Shown here in pieces: positions 33,351 to 48,100 of a stretch of DNA of 64,000 bases. The notes beneath the pieces are model-generated. The model was not told the DNA's origin. It did not search any database and saw nothing but the letters and a program-made list of their open reading frames with translations. The stretch is taken from positions 248,001-312,000 of the forward strand of contig MCFH01000005.1 in NCBI GenBank assembly GCA_002104945.1, written 5' to 3'. The DNA comes from Piromyces finnis (lineage: Eukaryota > Neocallimastigomycota > Neocallimastigomycetes > Neocallimastigales > Neocallimastigaceae). The first letter of the stretch is position 1; each line of letters starts with the position of its first letter. A program made the translations under genes and the position numbers.

Positions 33351-36300
33351 TTGTAAGTTTACTACAGAAATATCTTTAATTTTGTAAATAACTCGGACAG
33401 TATCTATTTCTTTCAGCGATATAATTATTCATTTATTAAGAAAAACTAGATCTTTTGGCATCCATTATTTACTAATTATATAATATATATTTAATAATTT
33501 TAAAACCAATTCATTTACGCTTAATTTTATAAATTATAATTAAATGAATGATTGGAAATGATTGAATTGTTTGTTATTTTAACGCTCTTTTACGGCCTAT
33601 TTTCTTATTTTTAGGATTTTTAGAATTCATGGAGCAGTCTTTGGATTACAAAATTTCTAGATAATCAGGGGCAATTGGCAGCAAAAAAGTAAGTCCTACT
33701 TTATATAAAAGTATTTATTTTAAGATTTTTGGTCTACTTGTTTTTCTTATTTAACTTCATTACCTACAAATAAATTATATTTTTTCGTCTTTTAGCAGCT
33801 TTTTCTATTAGCAGATCCATCTTTTTACAGTAATACACTTTTTGTTTTACATTAAATAATACATTTTTCATTTTACATTTCATTTATATACATTTTCTTT
33901 CATAGTATATTCCTATAGTTAAATTATTTCATTAATATTAGTATTTTTTATATTTATAAAAGTATTAATTTATTTTATAATCAAAAATTACTTACTTTTT
34001 ATTTTTACTTAACTATATATTTTTTTTAAGTTTTTATTCTGAATAAAAATTCAGAAACTATATAGTTAACACTTTAAAGACACTCACACTCAAGTTTAGA
34101 AGATAAATTAACACACATTGTAAAACAATTATAAAAATTTGCCGAACTTCAAATATAATTAAATATTTTCATACATAATATTTTAAATTGCCAATAATTG
34201 AAAACAAATAATGATGTTTGAAACTTTTCTCTATTATTGATAGAAACGTCAATTAATTGCAAAAAAAAATATGAAATATTGAAAATATTTTATTCCCTAT
34301 TACTGAAAAATGCCACATAATTGAAAAAAAATAATGAAATCTTTGATCTATTTTATTCAATATTACTGATACAATGTCAATTAAACTGTAATAAATATTT
34401 ATAACTTGAGGATTTCTTCCTTTACTAAAATTACTAAGTTCATTATAGTACCCCTTCTACAGTGATATTATCCTTTTCATATTCTCCTTAATTTTTTTCT
34501 TAAATTACTCTTTTTTTTTTTTTATTGAAATATTTTTGTTTTTTTTTTTTTCTTATTATTATTTTATCATTTTATTATTTTTTTTTATTTTTCTCTTTTA
34601 TTATCATTTTTATTTTTTTATGAGAATAATTTATTATTAATATTATAAAAATATTATTTACTCAAAATAGAAGGAGTCTATAACTAAATTTATTCGCCAA
34701 ACACATTTCTATATATCCCATCTTTATTATTTATGTTTAAAACACCATTTTCACAGCATTACTTCAAATAAGATAATAACCTTCTTACAAATTAATTTTC
34801 TTCATTTTTATCTTATATATTATATATATTATTATCTTATATATTATTTCCTAAAAATAAGAAATTAAAACTACAAGGAATTCTTATGCTTTTATACTTT
34901 TTTTAAATTCTTCAAAATTAATTTATGATTTTTTATATTTAAGTTTTTAATTACAAAATAAAAATAGAATGACTATTATAAATAATTATAAATATCAATA
35001 AACTAATATATTAAAATATTAACCAATATATTAATAATTACTAATCATAAAAAACTTAAAAACTAATTTTATATAAAAGCTATCAAATGAATTGATAAGA
35101 TTCACATTAATTATATTATCATATATTACATATATTATTATATATTACTAGTATATTATAATTTATTATAGATCTTTCTACTATTGAGTAATAAATAATT
35201 GTATTTATTATAATTTTTTCTACGACAAATTTTAAAATTTAATATATATAAATATTAGTTAATTCATATGACTATTATTTACTTACTATCTCATTAATCA
35301 CATATATTATCTATATATAAATAATATATTAAGATAAATAATAATTATTGTGTTTTAGGTTTTAATATAGCTTGAAATTCCCACTGAATATATTATTAAT
35401 ATATATAAAATAAAAAATTAGAATATTCAATATAACACATTATCACATTATTAGCATGACTAAATGAATGACAATAATATGATAATATGTACTAAAACTT
35501 AAAAAAAAAATACAGAATACTATTAATCTATTAATATATTTTATATTTAAATATTTTTTAACATATCATTGAATATTATATATATAATTAAAAAAAGAAA
35601 AAAAGCTAAAAAACTATAGCTATTATTAATAATAAAATCATTAATAATTAATTTTATATAAAGGTTACAAATGACAAATGTTTGAATTTAATGTCTTTAC
35701 TAAATTTTATTCATGTGAGGATAATTAATATATATATATATAATATTTAATATATATTCATAAATTATTGGTTTTATAAAATATATGTGCCATCTTTAAA
35801 AAATGAAGTATTATTAAATAATTAAATAATAATTATTAATTGATTGATAATACAATAAAAAATCAACAACCAAAAAAAAAAAAAACTTTAAAAAAATTAG
35901 TTTTTAATATACACTGATAATTGATTTATACTACATTACCTTTTTTTTTTTTTCTAATTCAAATTTTAATTTTTCACTTTCAATTTCTATTATTATTTTA
36001 TAATATTACATATAATATATAATATGTTATAATGTAGTTAGAATAAAATTAATAATAATGAAATGTAATGTATTAAATTTATGTATGAAATAAATGTTTA
36101 TTAAAGTGTCAAGAAATAAAAATTTATTATATTATTTGAAATTTTATATATAAAAAAATAATAAAAATAAACATTTTAATTTTCTGTTGTTATGAATTTA
36201 TTAAAACACTTATAATTTAACATATATTTTTGATATTTATTTATTTTACAATAAATTTACTTTAAAATAAAAGAGTTAAAAGAATATATAATCCAAGTAA

Positions 36301-36353
36301 AAACTCTGGAGTACCACTAAACTATTAAACTAGTATTAAACTAGTCTGTTAAT

Positions 36354-36385
<32 letters not shown>

Positions 36386-37009
36386 GATATATTGAATTTT
36401 TATTTTTTCATTCAAAATTTAATATACTATTGATATTATTTATTTTAAGAATGTAATATAATAAGGAATTACGCTGAAATAATATATTCTAGATATTAAT
36501 AATTATGAGATGTATTTATATTAAATATTTATTATTTATTATTATTTTTATTATTATTATTTAAACAAAAGAATCATTTTATTATTATTAAATCTTTATT
36601 AAATACTAAGTATCTCAATAAAAAAATATTATTTTACTATATCTGAAGGGTGCTTTAAATTATTATTAATTATATTTTATATGCTTATTAAAATTATTAT
36701 TATCAATTTTTCATTAGCATAAACATTATGTGAATTGACCTTGAGTTTAGGCCAAAAGTCATATTTTCTATTCGTCACCTATCACTATTAACATATGATA
36801 ATTAATTCTTTTTATTTAAAATTTAATTATTGAAAAAAGTTTTAAAAATGCTAATTTCTATTACTATTATTTTCCGAAAAAGTATTTTTAATAATATTTA
36901 AGGTTCAAATTTTAAATTTTTTACACAATGATATATTATATTTTTTAATTTCCTTTTAATATTTTTTAAAGTTTTTATTTTAATTTGGTACTAATATTTT
37001 TTTCACATT

Positions 37010-39119
37010 ATGATATTTAATATAGTGAAATCCTTATTTATAATAACCCATTTAAGAAACGTCTGCTTTGGAAGAGTTAATAATGAGTTATATAATAATT
37101 ATTATTACTTAGATGATACAAAAAAAGCAATAAAAACTAATAAAGTTAATGGTGGTTTAACAATAAAAACTACAGTAACTAAAAGATGTCTTCCGTCTTG
37201 TGAAGATTATTTAGAATATACTCTCTATGAAAAAAAAACAAATTGTAATATGTGTAATAATTATTGCATAGATAAGAATAATCATATATATGGTATAAGT
37301 ATCGTAAATAAATGTCTAATAAATTTCCATGATATTCATTTATTTGAATTTAATAACAGCGATCAGAATAGAATGATAAATCTATACAACGATGAAATAA
37401 TTAATCCTTCAAATTTATGTATATATCAATGTGATGATCAATGCATACAAACTAGTGGATACGTTAAAATAGATAATCAATTGAGTAAAAATTCAATGTA
37501 CTATTATGTAAATCCTTACGAAAGTAAAATTATAAAGCCAACTAATATTACTGATATAACAGAATGTTCTTCTCATATTGGAGAATTAGTTAAGATTCAG
37601 AATAATGTTAATTATTATGAAATGTGTATTACTGATAATCTTTCCATTCCATTAGATTTTTATTATGGTGATATTATAACATCAGGAACAATGAGTTCAA
37701 AAAGTCCTTTTTTAAATAACAAAAATAATTCTAATGTTGTTATTACTTATGACTATAATTATATTATCGCTGAAACACATTTTAGTAAGAGTTATTTATG
37801 TTATATTATAAAAAAATATTCATTTATTCATTTATTAATTTATTTTATTATATTTTATTTTACTATTTATTAAAGATTTTTATAATGGATATTTATTAAT
37901 ATCAAGCAAAAATTATCTCCAATGTGATCAAGATGGATGTAATATTAAAACCAAATTTGTTGATTCATGTGATGATAAAAATAATACAGGAAAATTAGCA
38001 AAAATTGGGAAAGAAGGATTTGAAAAAATATATATATGTTCTAATCAATATGATGATAATAAAATTGAAATTCCTTTCGATAATTATTATAAAAATGATG
38101 ATTTAAATATGAAGTTATATGAAAGCTTTTATATTATAGAAAAAAATTTTCCTGGAACAATTGAAAATAGTAAAACATTTACAAGTATATGGTTTAATAA
38201 TATATATTGCAATATAGGTTTGTAATTAAAATAAGCAATTCATTTAAAATTATTTATCAATATAGTTATATAAGATTTTAAGGATATTTATTATAATAAA
38301 TAATTTTTATTCAATTTTTACAGGATTGAATTTAAATACAGAAATAGATGCAACAGGAAAAACATATATATCATCAATCATATATAAATGTTATATTAAT
38401 GAAGATAATATGTATATATGTGATGAAGAAAAAGCAATTCAAGGAGACTACTATTATGACCATAATACATATTTAATTTACAAAGTAGAATCAGAAAATA
38501 AAATGAAAGAAGAAAATTCATTAGATGGATTTTATGTCAACCAAAATGAATATTTTTTTTATAAAAATAATGAACCATGGTATAATATTGGTATTGATGA
38601 AATAGAAAAAGATTTTGATTGTAATGAAAATTCAGGTTACATATCATATATTATAATCCATTCCCAGTCCTTTGTCTTTTTAAATCAATTAAAATTGAAT
38701 TAAGTAATGAAAATTCAGGACAATACTTATTATATGTTCCAGTAACACATCCATATCCACAAGAAAATGATTCATACCGAGTTATAACTATTTCTCATAA
38801 TAAAGCAGTATTTAATATGCCAAATGAAGGTAATTTTATATAAATAAAGCTAATATATTATATATGGAAAAAAAATTAAATAAAAATTAATACATTTTTT
38901 ATATAAAAAAAATAAGCTGTTAGCTATTGTTTAGATAATAACTTTAAATTAACAGTTAAAGAAAATAGCTGCTATGGTAAAGAAACTAAATGTCAAGATG
39001 GGATTTGTACTAAACCAACAGATAGTATTGACATAATAAATAACGCATTAATATTACATATCTCACCATTCATTATTCTTATTTCAATATTGTTATCAAT
39101 AACAATATATTATATTTAA
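37010..39119 (+). CDS. Cys-rich secreted, C-terminally anchored repeat protein (possibly scaffoldin-like)
   Basis: I reconstruct five exons: 37010-37784, 37876-38217, 38324-38635, 38668-38829 and 38917-39119. All introns are GT-AG (91, 106, 32 and 87 nt) and the joined frame is 597 residues ending in TAA. A hydrophobic N-terminus fits a signal peptide; the last about 20 residues are hydrophobic (GPI signal or membrane anchor). The body is Cys- and Tyr-rich with internal repeats: C...G-x-L-x-KI...IC...IP-x-D-x-YY occurs around 37565-37665 and again around 37965-38090. Repeats of this general look, with signal peptide and C-terminal anchor, recall anaerobic-fungal scaffoldins, but this is inference. 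The 32-nt third intron is very short; if false, the gene has a frameshift there. Confidence 0.65.
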
Positions 39120-39317
39120 CACAATGGCAATAATATTTTATTATTATAGAATAATATACAAAAAAAATAAAATATAAATACATTTTACCTAATTTATTAC
39201 TTTATAAAAAGTACATGAATAAATTTTTGATCTATTACAGATGCATATGCATAAATAAACATTAAAAAACAATAATACAAATTTTTATTAAATATAACTT
39301 TTTTTTGAAGAATTAAT

Positions 39318-39358
<41 letters not shown>

Positions 39359-40410
39359 GTACATAAATATACAATTATACAAAGTTTGTTATAAAATTCA
39401 ATTATTTAACTATTTATATATTTTTTTAATATACTTTATTTATTTTTATATATGATAGATTCTATTATTTATATTATTTATACTATTTTTAAAACTATTA
39501 TTTCTCCTATTATTTTGGAAAATTGCTTTTATCATATAAAATATATAATTTTATAAAAATATGACATATTAAAATAATAAGGGGTTCTTAACAATTTTCC
39601 CATTTTTAATAAATGATATATAGATACAAAGCATTAAAAAATATTGCTTATACCTAATTATTATTTATTTCTAACAATTCCTACATTTGTATAAAAAAGT
39701 TCCATATAAATATACCATATTTATTATTATTTAATTGCTTTACTAAGTATGAATTATATACATATATAGTATAATTAATTAATATAGTTATTTTATAATC
39801 CATATAGTAATTAAAATATTATTAGTTTCAATAACTTAAGTATAAAATGGAAGTACTATAGCCTAACTAAATGATAATCATTGAAAGTTCAATTTATTTA
39901 TCTCTTATAGTTATAAATTATTAAATTTACATCGAAAATATTTCAAGAAATATCCATTAAATTTATAGTTTACAAAATAAATACATTAATATTAAAATTC
40001 TAAATTTCTTTGACTAGAAATTTTAATTACTTTAAAAAATATTTTTATAACTGTAAACAGCTAAAAATAAATAATGAAATATAATTTTCAATGATATTAA
40101 TTTACTTTTTTTTTTAATAAACGATAATATAATGCATGTTCATATTTCATTTTTTGTTCATGTTTGATTTTTAATTTTTCTGTTCCTTTTTAAATAATTA
40201 TGCTAAATATCTAAATTATATATTTCCTAATTGTTAATATAAATATGTAGTAGGTCTAAAAGAAAAATGGCTTATGATAATTTTAAAAAATTTATATTTT
40301 CTATTTATAAAAATTATTCTATTTCAATTACAGATATTCTTTATATATATATAATACAAAATCATATATAGGAATTCTTTTTTTTTTTTTATTAAAAAGA
40401 TGTTTTGTTT

Positions 40411-40674
40411 AATGTATTTACATAATTAGTATTTAAAGATCTATTTATTCAAAACTAATTCTTCAGTGTCAACTATAAAAGATACTGATGAATTTTATAA
40501 TGTATTTACATAATTAGTATTTAAAGATCTATTTATTCAAAACTAATTCTTCAGTGTCAACTATAAAAGATACTGATGAATTTTATAATGTATTTACATA
40601 ATTAGTATTTAAAGATCTATTTATTCAAAACTAATTCTTCAGTGTCAACTATAAAAGATACTGATGAATTTTAC
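40411..40674. repeat. Three perfect tandem copies, 88-bp unit
   Basis: Units start with AATGTATTTACATAATTAG at 40411, 40499 and 40587 and look identical apart from the last bases. Each carries the dyad TCAGTGTC/GATACTGA around a 10-base spacer. Confidence 0.93.
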
Positions 40675-41624
40675 AATATTTCAGTATTAATATCAATTCA
40701 AAAATTAAAACCTAATATACAATATGAAATATAAAATTTTAAATAATGTAATTTTACTCTTCGTTTTTATTTATATAAATATGCAATATTTAATATTATT
40801 AATATTAACTATTATTTATCAACATTTTTAGTAGGTTTTTTACATATACTTTTATATAAATATAAAAACATCATTTTATCGCTAATAAATTTAAATTCTT
40901 ATTAAATGAGAATGAACATGTACTTATAATAATAGCTTCATATGGATTTTTTAATAAAAATTACATTTTATGATTATTAACAAATAGTAAAACATAATAG
41001 TATTTATTAACTTATTCTTGATTATTTTACAATTTTATAATTAACTGTTCTATCGATAATGTTACATCACCATAAAGTAATCTATTTTTACAAATGTTAT
41101 TTTTTATTATCAGCATTATTTATTATTACTTATTTTTCTAATAAATTTTTTATATTTAATTGAATTATTTGTTTTATTTAATTTTTTTTTTATCCTAGTG
41201 TTCTAACATTCTAAACAGGAACTCTAATAAATTTGATTCAATCATAAATAAAGTTGGTCTGTCTGTATCCTTAATATATGTAAACTTCTATCATATATGG
41301 CATAATCATATTCATTTTATTATTAATTATTAATTCTTTCTGAAAGTAGCAGCTTTATTATTTAATATAATATTCTAACGTGATGGCTTATAAAAAAAAT
41401 ATTCTTTATTTCTTACATAAATTTTATGATATGAGTACTTTTCAATTTTATATCATTGTTAATTAATATTGTATAGTATATATTATATATAATGATAAAA
41501 CTTTGATAACTAAGAAAATTTATATATAAGGATATATACTTTTTATAATTTTATGGTATGAATTTCTTTAAAGTTTAATGCTAATTACAAGATAAATGAT
41601 TATATTTTATTATAATTATAAAAA

Positions 41625-41735
41625 TTATTTTTTTTTTAAATTTAATAGATTCTTCTTAAAACAGTTAAAATCTTATATAATTTTTTTTTTAAATTTAATA
41701 GATTCTTCTTAAAACAGTTAAAATCTTAAATAAAA
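41625..41735. repeat. Two-copy direct repeat, 53-bp period
   Basis: GATTCTTCTTAAAACAGTTA at 41648 and 41701, with the surrounding T run and AAATTTAATA also duplicated. Confidence 0.85.
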
Positions 41736-42292
41736 AGATAAAAACATTATAATTTATATAATATTGATGTTTAATTTTATTAAATAATTCTAACCTTCTT
41801 ATTATATAAATATTTAACATAACCCTTAAATAATTTATAAAAAGTATAAGTATAAACACAAAAGCGTTGATTAGTTTTCGTATTATTTATTGATTAATAT
41901 TTTATTAATAATTAATATTAAATATAAATAAGCATATATTTATTTTTGAAGAATAATGTAAAAAGTTTGAACTTTTATTTATACTTAAAATGTTAGTATT
42001 AATAAATATAATGAAAATTTTTGGTAGTTTTTTAATAATTATTTATTGTAGTACAATATTTTTTATTATCAAAATCATTGGTTAAAAATGAATCGTTATA
42101 TTTTTAATTGAATGGTTAGATTATAAATAATAAAATATACTAAGATATTTATTAAAAAACTTTAATTTATAATATTTATAAAATATATTAAAATAAAAAA
42201 AGTTTTTAATGAGTTATTTTTAAGTAATTTATTTATATAAAAGATTTATATATTTTTATGTATAAATGTAAAAATAAATGTCTTAACATTCA

Positions 42293-42408
<116 letters not shown>

Positions 42409-45119
42409 TGTTCAATTAATAAATAATTTTTACAGAAATTTACATTATAAAATAAACATAAACATTTGGTAATTTAATATATCGTATATTAAAAAGGTTT
42501 TTTTTATTAAATAATTATAATAGTTAAAAAAGGCAATAAATAAATTAAATTACTAAGTATAAAATATAAACATTAATATTTATAAATTATTTATTATTAT
42601 TATTATTATTGATGCAATAAATGATATAATTTTAAATCTATTTTATTTTATTTTTTTCATATCAATTATTTTATATAGCTAGTTACATAAAGAAAAATAT
42701 TATTGATACAATAAATGATGTAATTTTAAATATATATTTTATTCTGGGTTGATTTTTAATAATATTATATAAATTCTTTATAAAAATTCCTACATTAAAA
42801 TTTAATATCTATTTTTTTATGGTTTAATTAAAGTAATTATGTTAAATATTAATTTTTTCCTTTTAATTCCAAATAAAGATAGTATAAAAAAGCCATAAAT
42901 TTAAATATAATTTATTTTTTAAGGGCTTAACTATTTTTATTAGTAATAAAAAAATTTATATTATTTATTAATAATTTATTTATTACAATTAATAATAAAA
43001 TAATAATAAGTTATAAAAAAGTTTTAATAAAAAAGATTTTATATTTGTAATGACTATTGACAAGCCATAAAAATTATTGATAACAGGTAAATTTTTTAAA
43101 TAATAGATAACTCAATTATTATTAATTAGTAATATTGTTATTTTTTTGTTCATTTAATTTTGTTTTATTTTACATATTTTACCTTTAAATATAATATTAT
43201 ATATAATAATTATATAATATAGAGTGGCGATAGAATTATTTATTATAAAATAAGATTATAGTTACACGAGGCCAAACATATTATAATTTATTATAATCAA
43301 TTTCATATTTAAACTTATAATATACTAAATATAAATTAAAATATATTTAAACTATATATTATTCCATTCATGTAATAAAAATTAATAAAAATAGTAAATT
43401 AATTGTAATTCATTATACATATATTAAATTATATTATAAACAAATAATTCGTATATAATTATAAAAACAATATATAATAAATAAAAGTTATATATTATAC
43501 CAATGTTATATATGTTTTTAATATATGCTTATTTAACTACTTTTTTATAAAAAAAATTATAATTTTTATTAATAATTAATATTATAATATTTTACATATC
43601 ATTAAATTTCGAATCAATTTTATAATATATTATGGATAAGCGAATAGTATTAAAATGTTAATGAACGAATAATATAAACGGATTAAATAAACAAATAATA
43701 TTAAAAGATATACTTTTGTTTAAATTTGAAATACTATTATTTAATTTAAGTTTACAAATAAAATTTATATAATAATTTTTATTTTTTTTTAATATTAACT
43801 TTTCCAAATTTTATTTATTAATAAAATGTCAATCATATATAAAAAATAAGAATTACTCAAAATTCCTTTTTTTTTCTTCTAGTATTCTTTGATTTAATTG
43901 TTTGTAAAGAAAGTTTTTTTGTTATTTTTTTTTTCCATTTTTATTTTAAAGGATAGGATTTTAGAGTTTTATAAAATTATATATGAATTATGTATTTTTA
44001 TAAAATTCTAATCTTTAAGTTATATTTTATTTTTTAGTTTATTTAATTTATTAATTAATTTAAAATATTTATTTTTAATTAATTAAATCTTATATATTTT
44101 AATTATTATTATAAAAAAATACTTAACATTTTTAGGATTAATAGGAAAGTCAATATTGAAAATAGATATATTTATTTATTTCAATGAATTGTAGATTACA
44201 CATATTACATATATAACAATATACAAACTTTAATTTATCAATATAGTATAAAATTAAATCTCACAATTTACAATTAAATCAAAAAATTATATTATTAGAA
44301 TAGTTTATTCAAACAATAATCGATAAAATATTTTTTTTTGACAATTAATTATTTATCAAGTTCAATTGTACAGATAAATCATTATAATAATAATATAGAT
44401 ATAGTTTTATTAATTAAATCTAGATATAGGATTTATTAACAAAGATACAGGGTTAGAAAATAATTTAAAATAAACTAGTTCTTTTTAATATTAGAAGGAA
44501 AAGCACCAAAATAAAATATATCAAAAATAATAACATAAAAATACTAATAAATATTTAGCAATAAATATTTATTTATAATATAGTAAAGATTCAAAAAAAA
44601 AAAAAAAAAACAAACAAATAGAGTATTATAATATTATAATAAATTATAATTTATAACATTTATAAATATTAAAAAATAGTATTAAAAAAGTGTAATTATA
44701 AGCTTATTATCAACAACTATTAATTAATAAGAAATAATATATACATTTTACTTTTTGCAGCACTTAAAATAATTAGAATATTAATTTTATTTTAATAAAA
44801 TATAAAAGGTTAAAATATAGATTTAACTTAATAGAAATAAAAACGCAATTATTAAAAACAATTATTATTATATAGAGAAAGTATAAAAGAAAATTAAGTT
44901 TTCTTTTATATTTTCAAGTTTAATTAATTAAAATAACGAAATATCAAATATTCATAAAGAGGCTGCGTTTATTAACAAAATTTGAAAAATTATAATTTTA
45001 ATAATTTAAGCAAGGCTTTCAAAACCATTCTTTACTATATTTAAACAAATAAAAATTTTATCAATCAATATTTAATTATAAAATAACTACATTTACATAA
45101 ATTATATATATACGTAAAA

Positions 45120-48100
45120 ATGGAAAATAATTATGATAAGTTAGAGAAAATATCTGCAGCGTCAGATACCTCAACAGTTTTATTAGATATTTCTAAATTA
45201 GAATTTAATTTGAAGAAACTTGAGGCCTTAGCAAATACTCCAGCATCTGATGATGAGAGTGATGTCGATTTTGAAATCAGTGATATTTCAGATGATGAAA
45301 ATATAGATCTTTTAAAAGACAATATTGTACCAAAAAGACCTGCAAAAAATTATCAAAATGATGAATATAAAACTAGAAGGTATTCTAGATTATTAGGGTA
45401 TGTAACCCCTTCTCCAGAACAAAATGAGGTCTTAGTTCAATCAAAAAGTATTTCAAGAGGTAAATTTATATACTCTTTATAATTATTATTATTGAAATTT
45501 GATATCATTTTATAAAAAATTTTGTAAAGTTATTACTTTTTTTTTTTTTTAAATAATATATATTATAAAGTTATAATTAAAAAAAAAGTATTTTAATTTT
45601 TAAATAAATATTGAAAATTGATTTTAATTTATTAATTAAAATATTCTTAGGAAATGAAAATAAGGCTCGTGGGGTCCATTTCGGTAATAATGAAAATGCA
45701 TTTAGTGAAATTTCAGCAAATCCAAGGGATATTAATGGAAATATTAATTCTAATTCAAAATCAAATCAACTTTTTAATAAGGAGAAATCATCTAATGAAG
45801 ATGTAAAACAGGAATTAGAAATTATGAAGCAAGAATGCATTAATAGGGAAAATGATCTTCAAAGATTAAAAGAAGAACTCGATACTCTAAAAAAAGATTA
45901 TATAATTAAAGATAATAAATTGAAAAAATTGGAAGTTGAAAAATCAAATTTACAATCAGATCTTGTTTTATATAAGGAAAAATCAAATACATTAGAAAGA
46001 AAATATAGTCATATATCTGATACAAGTTCTTTAAATGATGGTTCAAAAGGTGAGGTACTCACCATAAGAGATGAATTAAGAAATTTAGATAGCAAACTTA
46101 CTAAAGATATTCAACGTGCTCGTTATTTGGAAAGAGCTCGTGATCCAAATGCAAAAATATTTGCTGATCAACTTGAAAAATATCAAGCCAAATTTAGGGA
46201 ATTAAAGAAGGTAAATGATGAAGAAAAAAATAAATCAAGAGAATATAAAACAAGGTTTATTGAAATTAAGAAGCTAATTAATCAATTAGAAGAAAAACAA
46301 AAAAATGATAAAAAAGCTTATAAACTTTTAAAACAATCAAGCGAAGAAGAAATTACTAACTATAAAACACTACTTCAAACCGAACAAGAAAGATCAAAAG
46401 AATTAGAAGCTAAATTAAAAGAATTAAAGAATACTCAGACTATCTATGAAATTGAAAAGATCAAAGAAATTGAAAGATTAACAGTTCAAATAAAGCAAAT
46501 TGAAATCAAATCAAAAGAATATATTTCTTTAATTCAGAACGAAAAAGAAAAGGTCAATAAGTTAGAAGAACAATTGAAAAAGAAGGAAGAAAAATCAAGA
46601 AATAATGATAATGAGGAAATTGAAAAATTGAGAATAGAAATTAAGGAAACAAAATTAAAGGTAGTTGAATATGAAAAATTAATTTTGATTGAACGTGCTA
46701 AATCGAAACAGTTACTTATTCAGTTAAATGAACAAGAAGAACAAACAAAAATTTATAAAATAACAAAACAAACAGAAATTAAAAAGTTAATAACTCAAAT
46801 CAATACTATTACTGTAATATCAAAACAGTATGAAGAGAAAATAAAACATGAACAAAACAAAACAGAGGAACTTGAAAAACAAGTGAAACAATATGAAGAA
46901 AAGTCTAGAGATGTTGAAGTTGTAAAGAACAATGAAATTGAAGATTTAAAGAAGCAAATATCAATAATTCAATCCAAAATATTGGAGTATGAAATTATAA
47001 TTGAGAATGAAAAATTAAGATATAATGATTTAGAAGAAAGATCAAAAGGAATAGAATTAAGAAAGGATAAGGAAATTGAGAAACTTACTAAAGAAACTGG
47101 CTCATTAAAAATTCAATTAAATTCTAAAGAAATGAAATCTAAAGAAATTGAAAATAAGAAACAAAGTGAAATTGAAAACTTATTAGTACGCATTAACAGT
47201 ATTGAAAAAATGGCACAAGAAGAAAAGGAAAAAGCAAAAGCTTTTGAAAAGCAATTAAATGAAACAGAAATTAGATCTAAAAATATTGAAAAAGAAAAAG
47301 AAGAAGTAATAAAAGAATTAAATGGTCAAATTACGGAATCGAAGATAAAAATTGAAGAATATATTATTTTAATTGAAAATGAAAAGGAAAATGTAAAAAA
47401 TATAGAAGAAAAGCTTAATCAAAGAGATGAACATGCAAGAAATTTGGAAACTGAAAAGCAACATGAGATTCAAAAATTAAATGATCAAATTATCGAAGCT
47501 AGAATTAAAACTAATGAGTATCAAAACATAATAGATCAAGAAAGAAAGAAATATAATGATTTAGTTCAAATATTAAATGAAAAGGAAGTTAATAATAAGA
47601 ACAATGAAGTTTTGAAACAAAATGAAATTGAAAAATTGCTAATTCAAATTAGTGAAATTGAACGCATTAATCAACAAGAAAAGAAAAGAGCTACCCTTTT
47701 GCAAAATCAATTAATAGAACGAGAAGAACAATTAAAAGCAAAGGAAGAACAAACTAAGGTTTTTGAAAAAGAAAAGGAAATTGAAATTGAAAAATTGGTT
47801 GAAAAAATAACAATAATTGAAGAAATGATGAGGGCTGAAAAAGAAAAAGCAATTGAATTAGAGAAACTACTAGCTGAGAATGAAGAAAAAACTAGAAATC
47901 TTGAAGTTGAAAAGCAAAATAATATTAAGTCTTTACTTCCAGTAATTGTTCAAAGAATTGTTCAAAACGAAAAAGAAAAGAAAGATTTTATTGATAGTCA
48001 AATGAATGAAAGAGAGAGAATAAGAAAGGTGGAATCAGAAAGGCAACATGAAATTGAAAATTTGAAACTTCAGATTGAACAGGCAAATGCTAAAGCTAAA

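Larger units (their letters stand above)
29362..37009. other. Long AT-rich intergenic region
   Basis: About 7.6 kb with no credible gene, tRNA or rRNA. It contains a 34-bp hairpin (29720-29802), a three-copy repeat of 186-194 bp (32866-33350), a slightly less AT-rich patch near 33580-33690 of unknown meaning, and a (TAA)n microsatellite near 36357-36385. Confidence 0.6.

Noticed and set aside
40485-40674. CTGATGA plus GTC in the 88-bp repeat, resembling a hammerhead ribozyme
   Set aside because: No GAAA box, no convincing stem II, and stem III mispairs; the match is limited to short AT-rich words.
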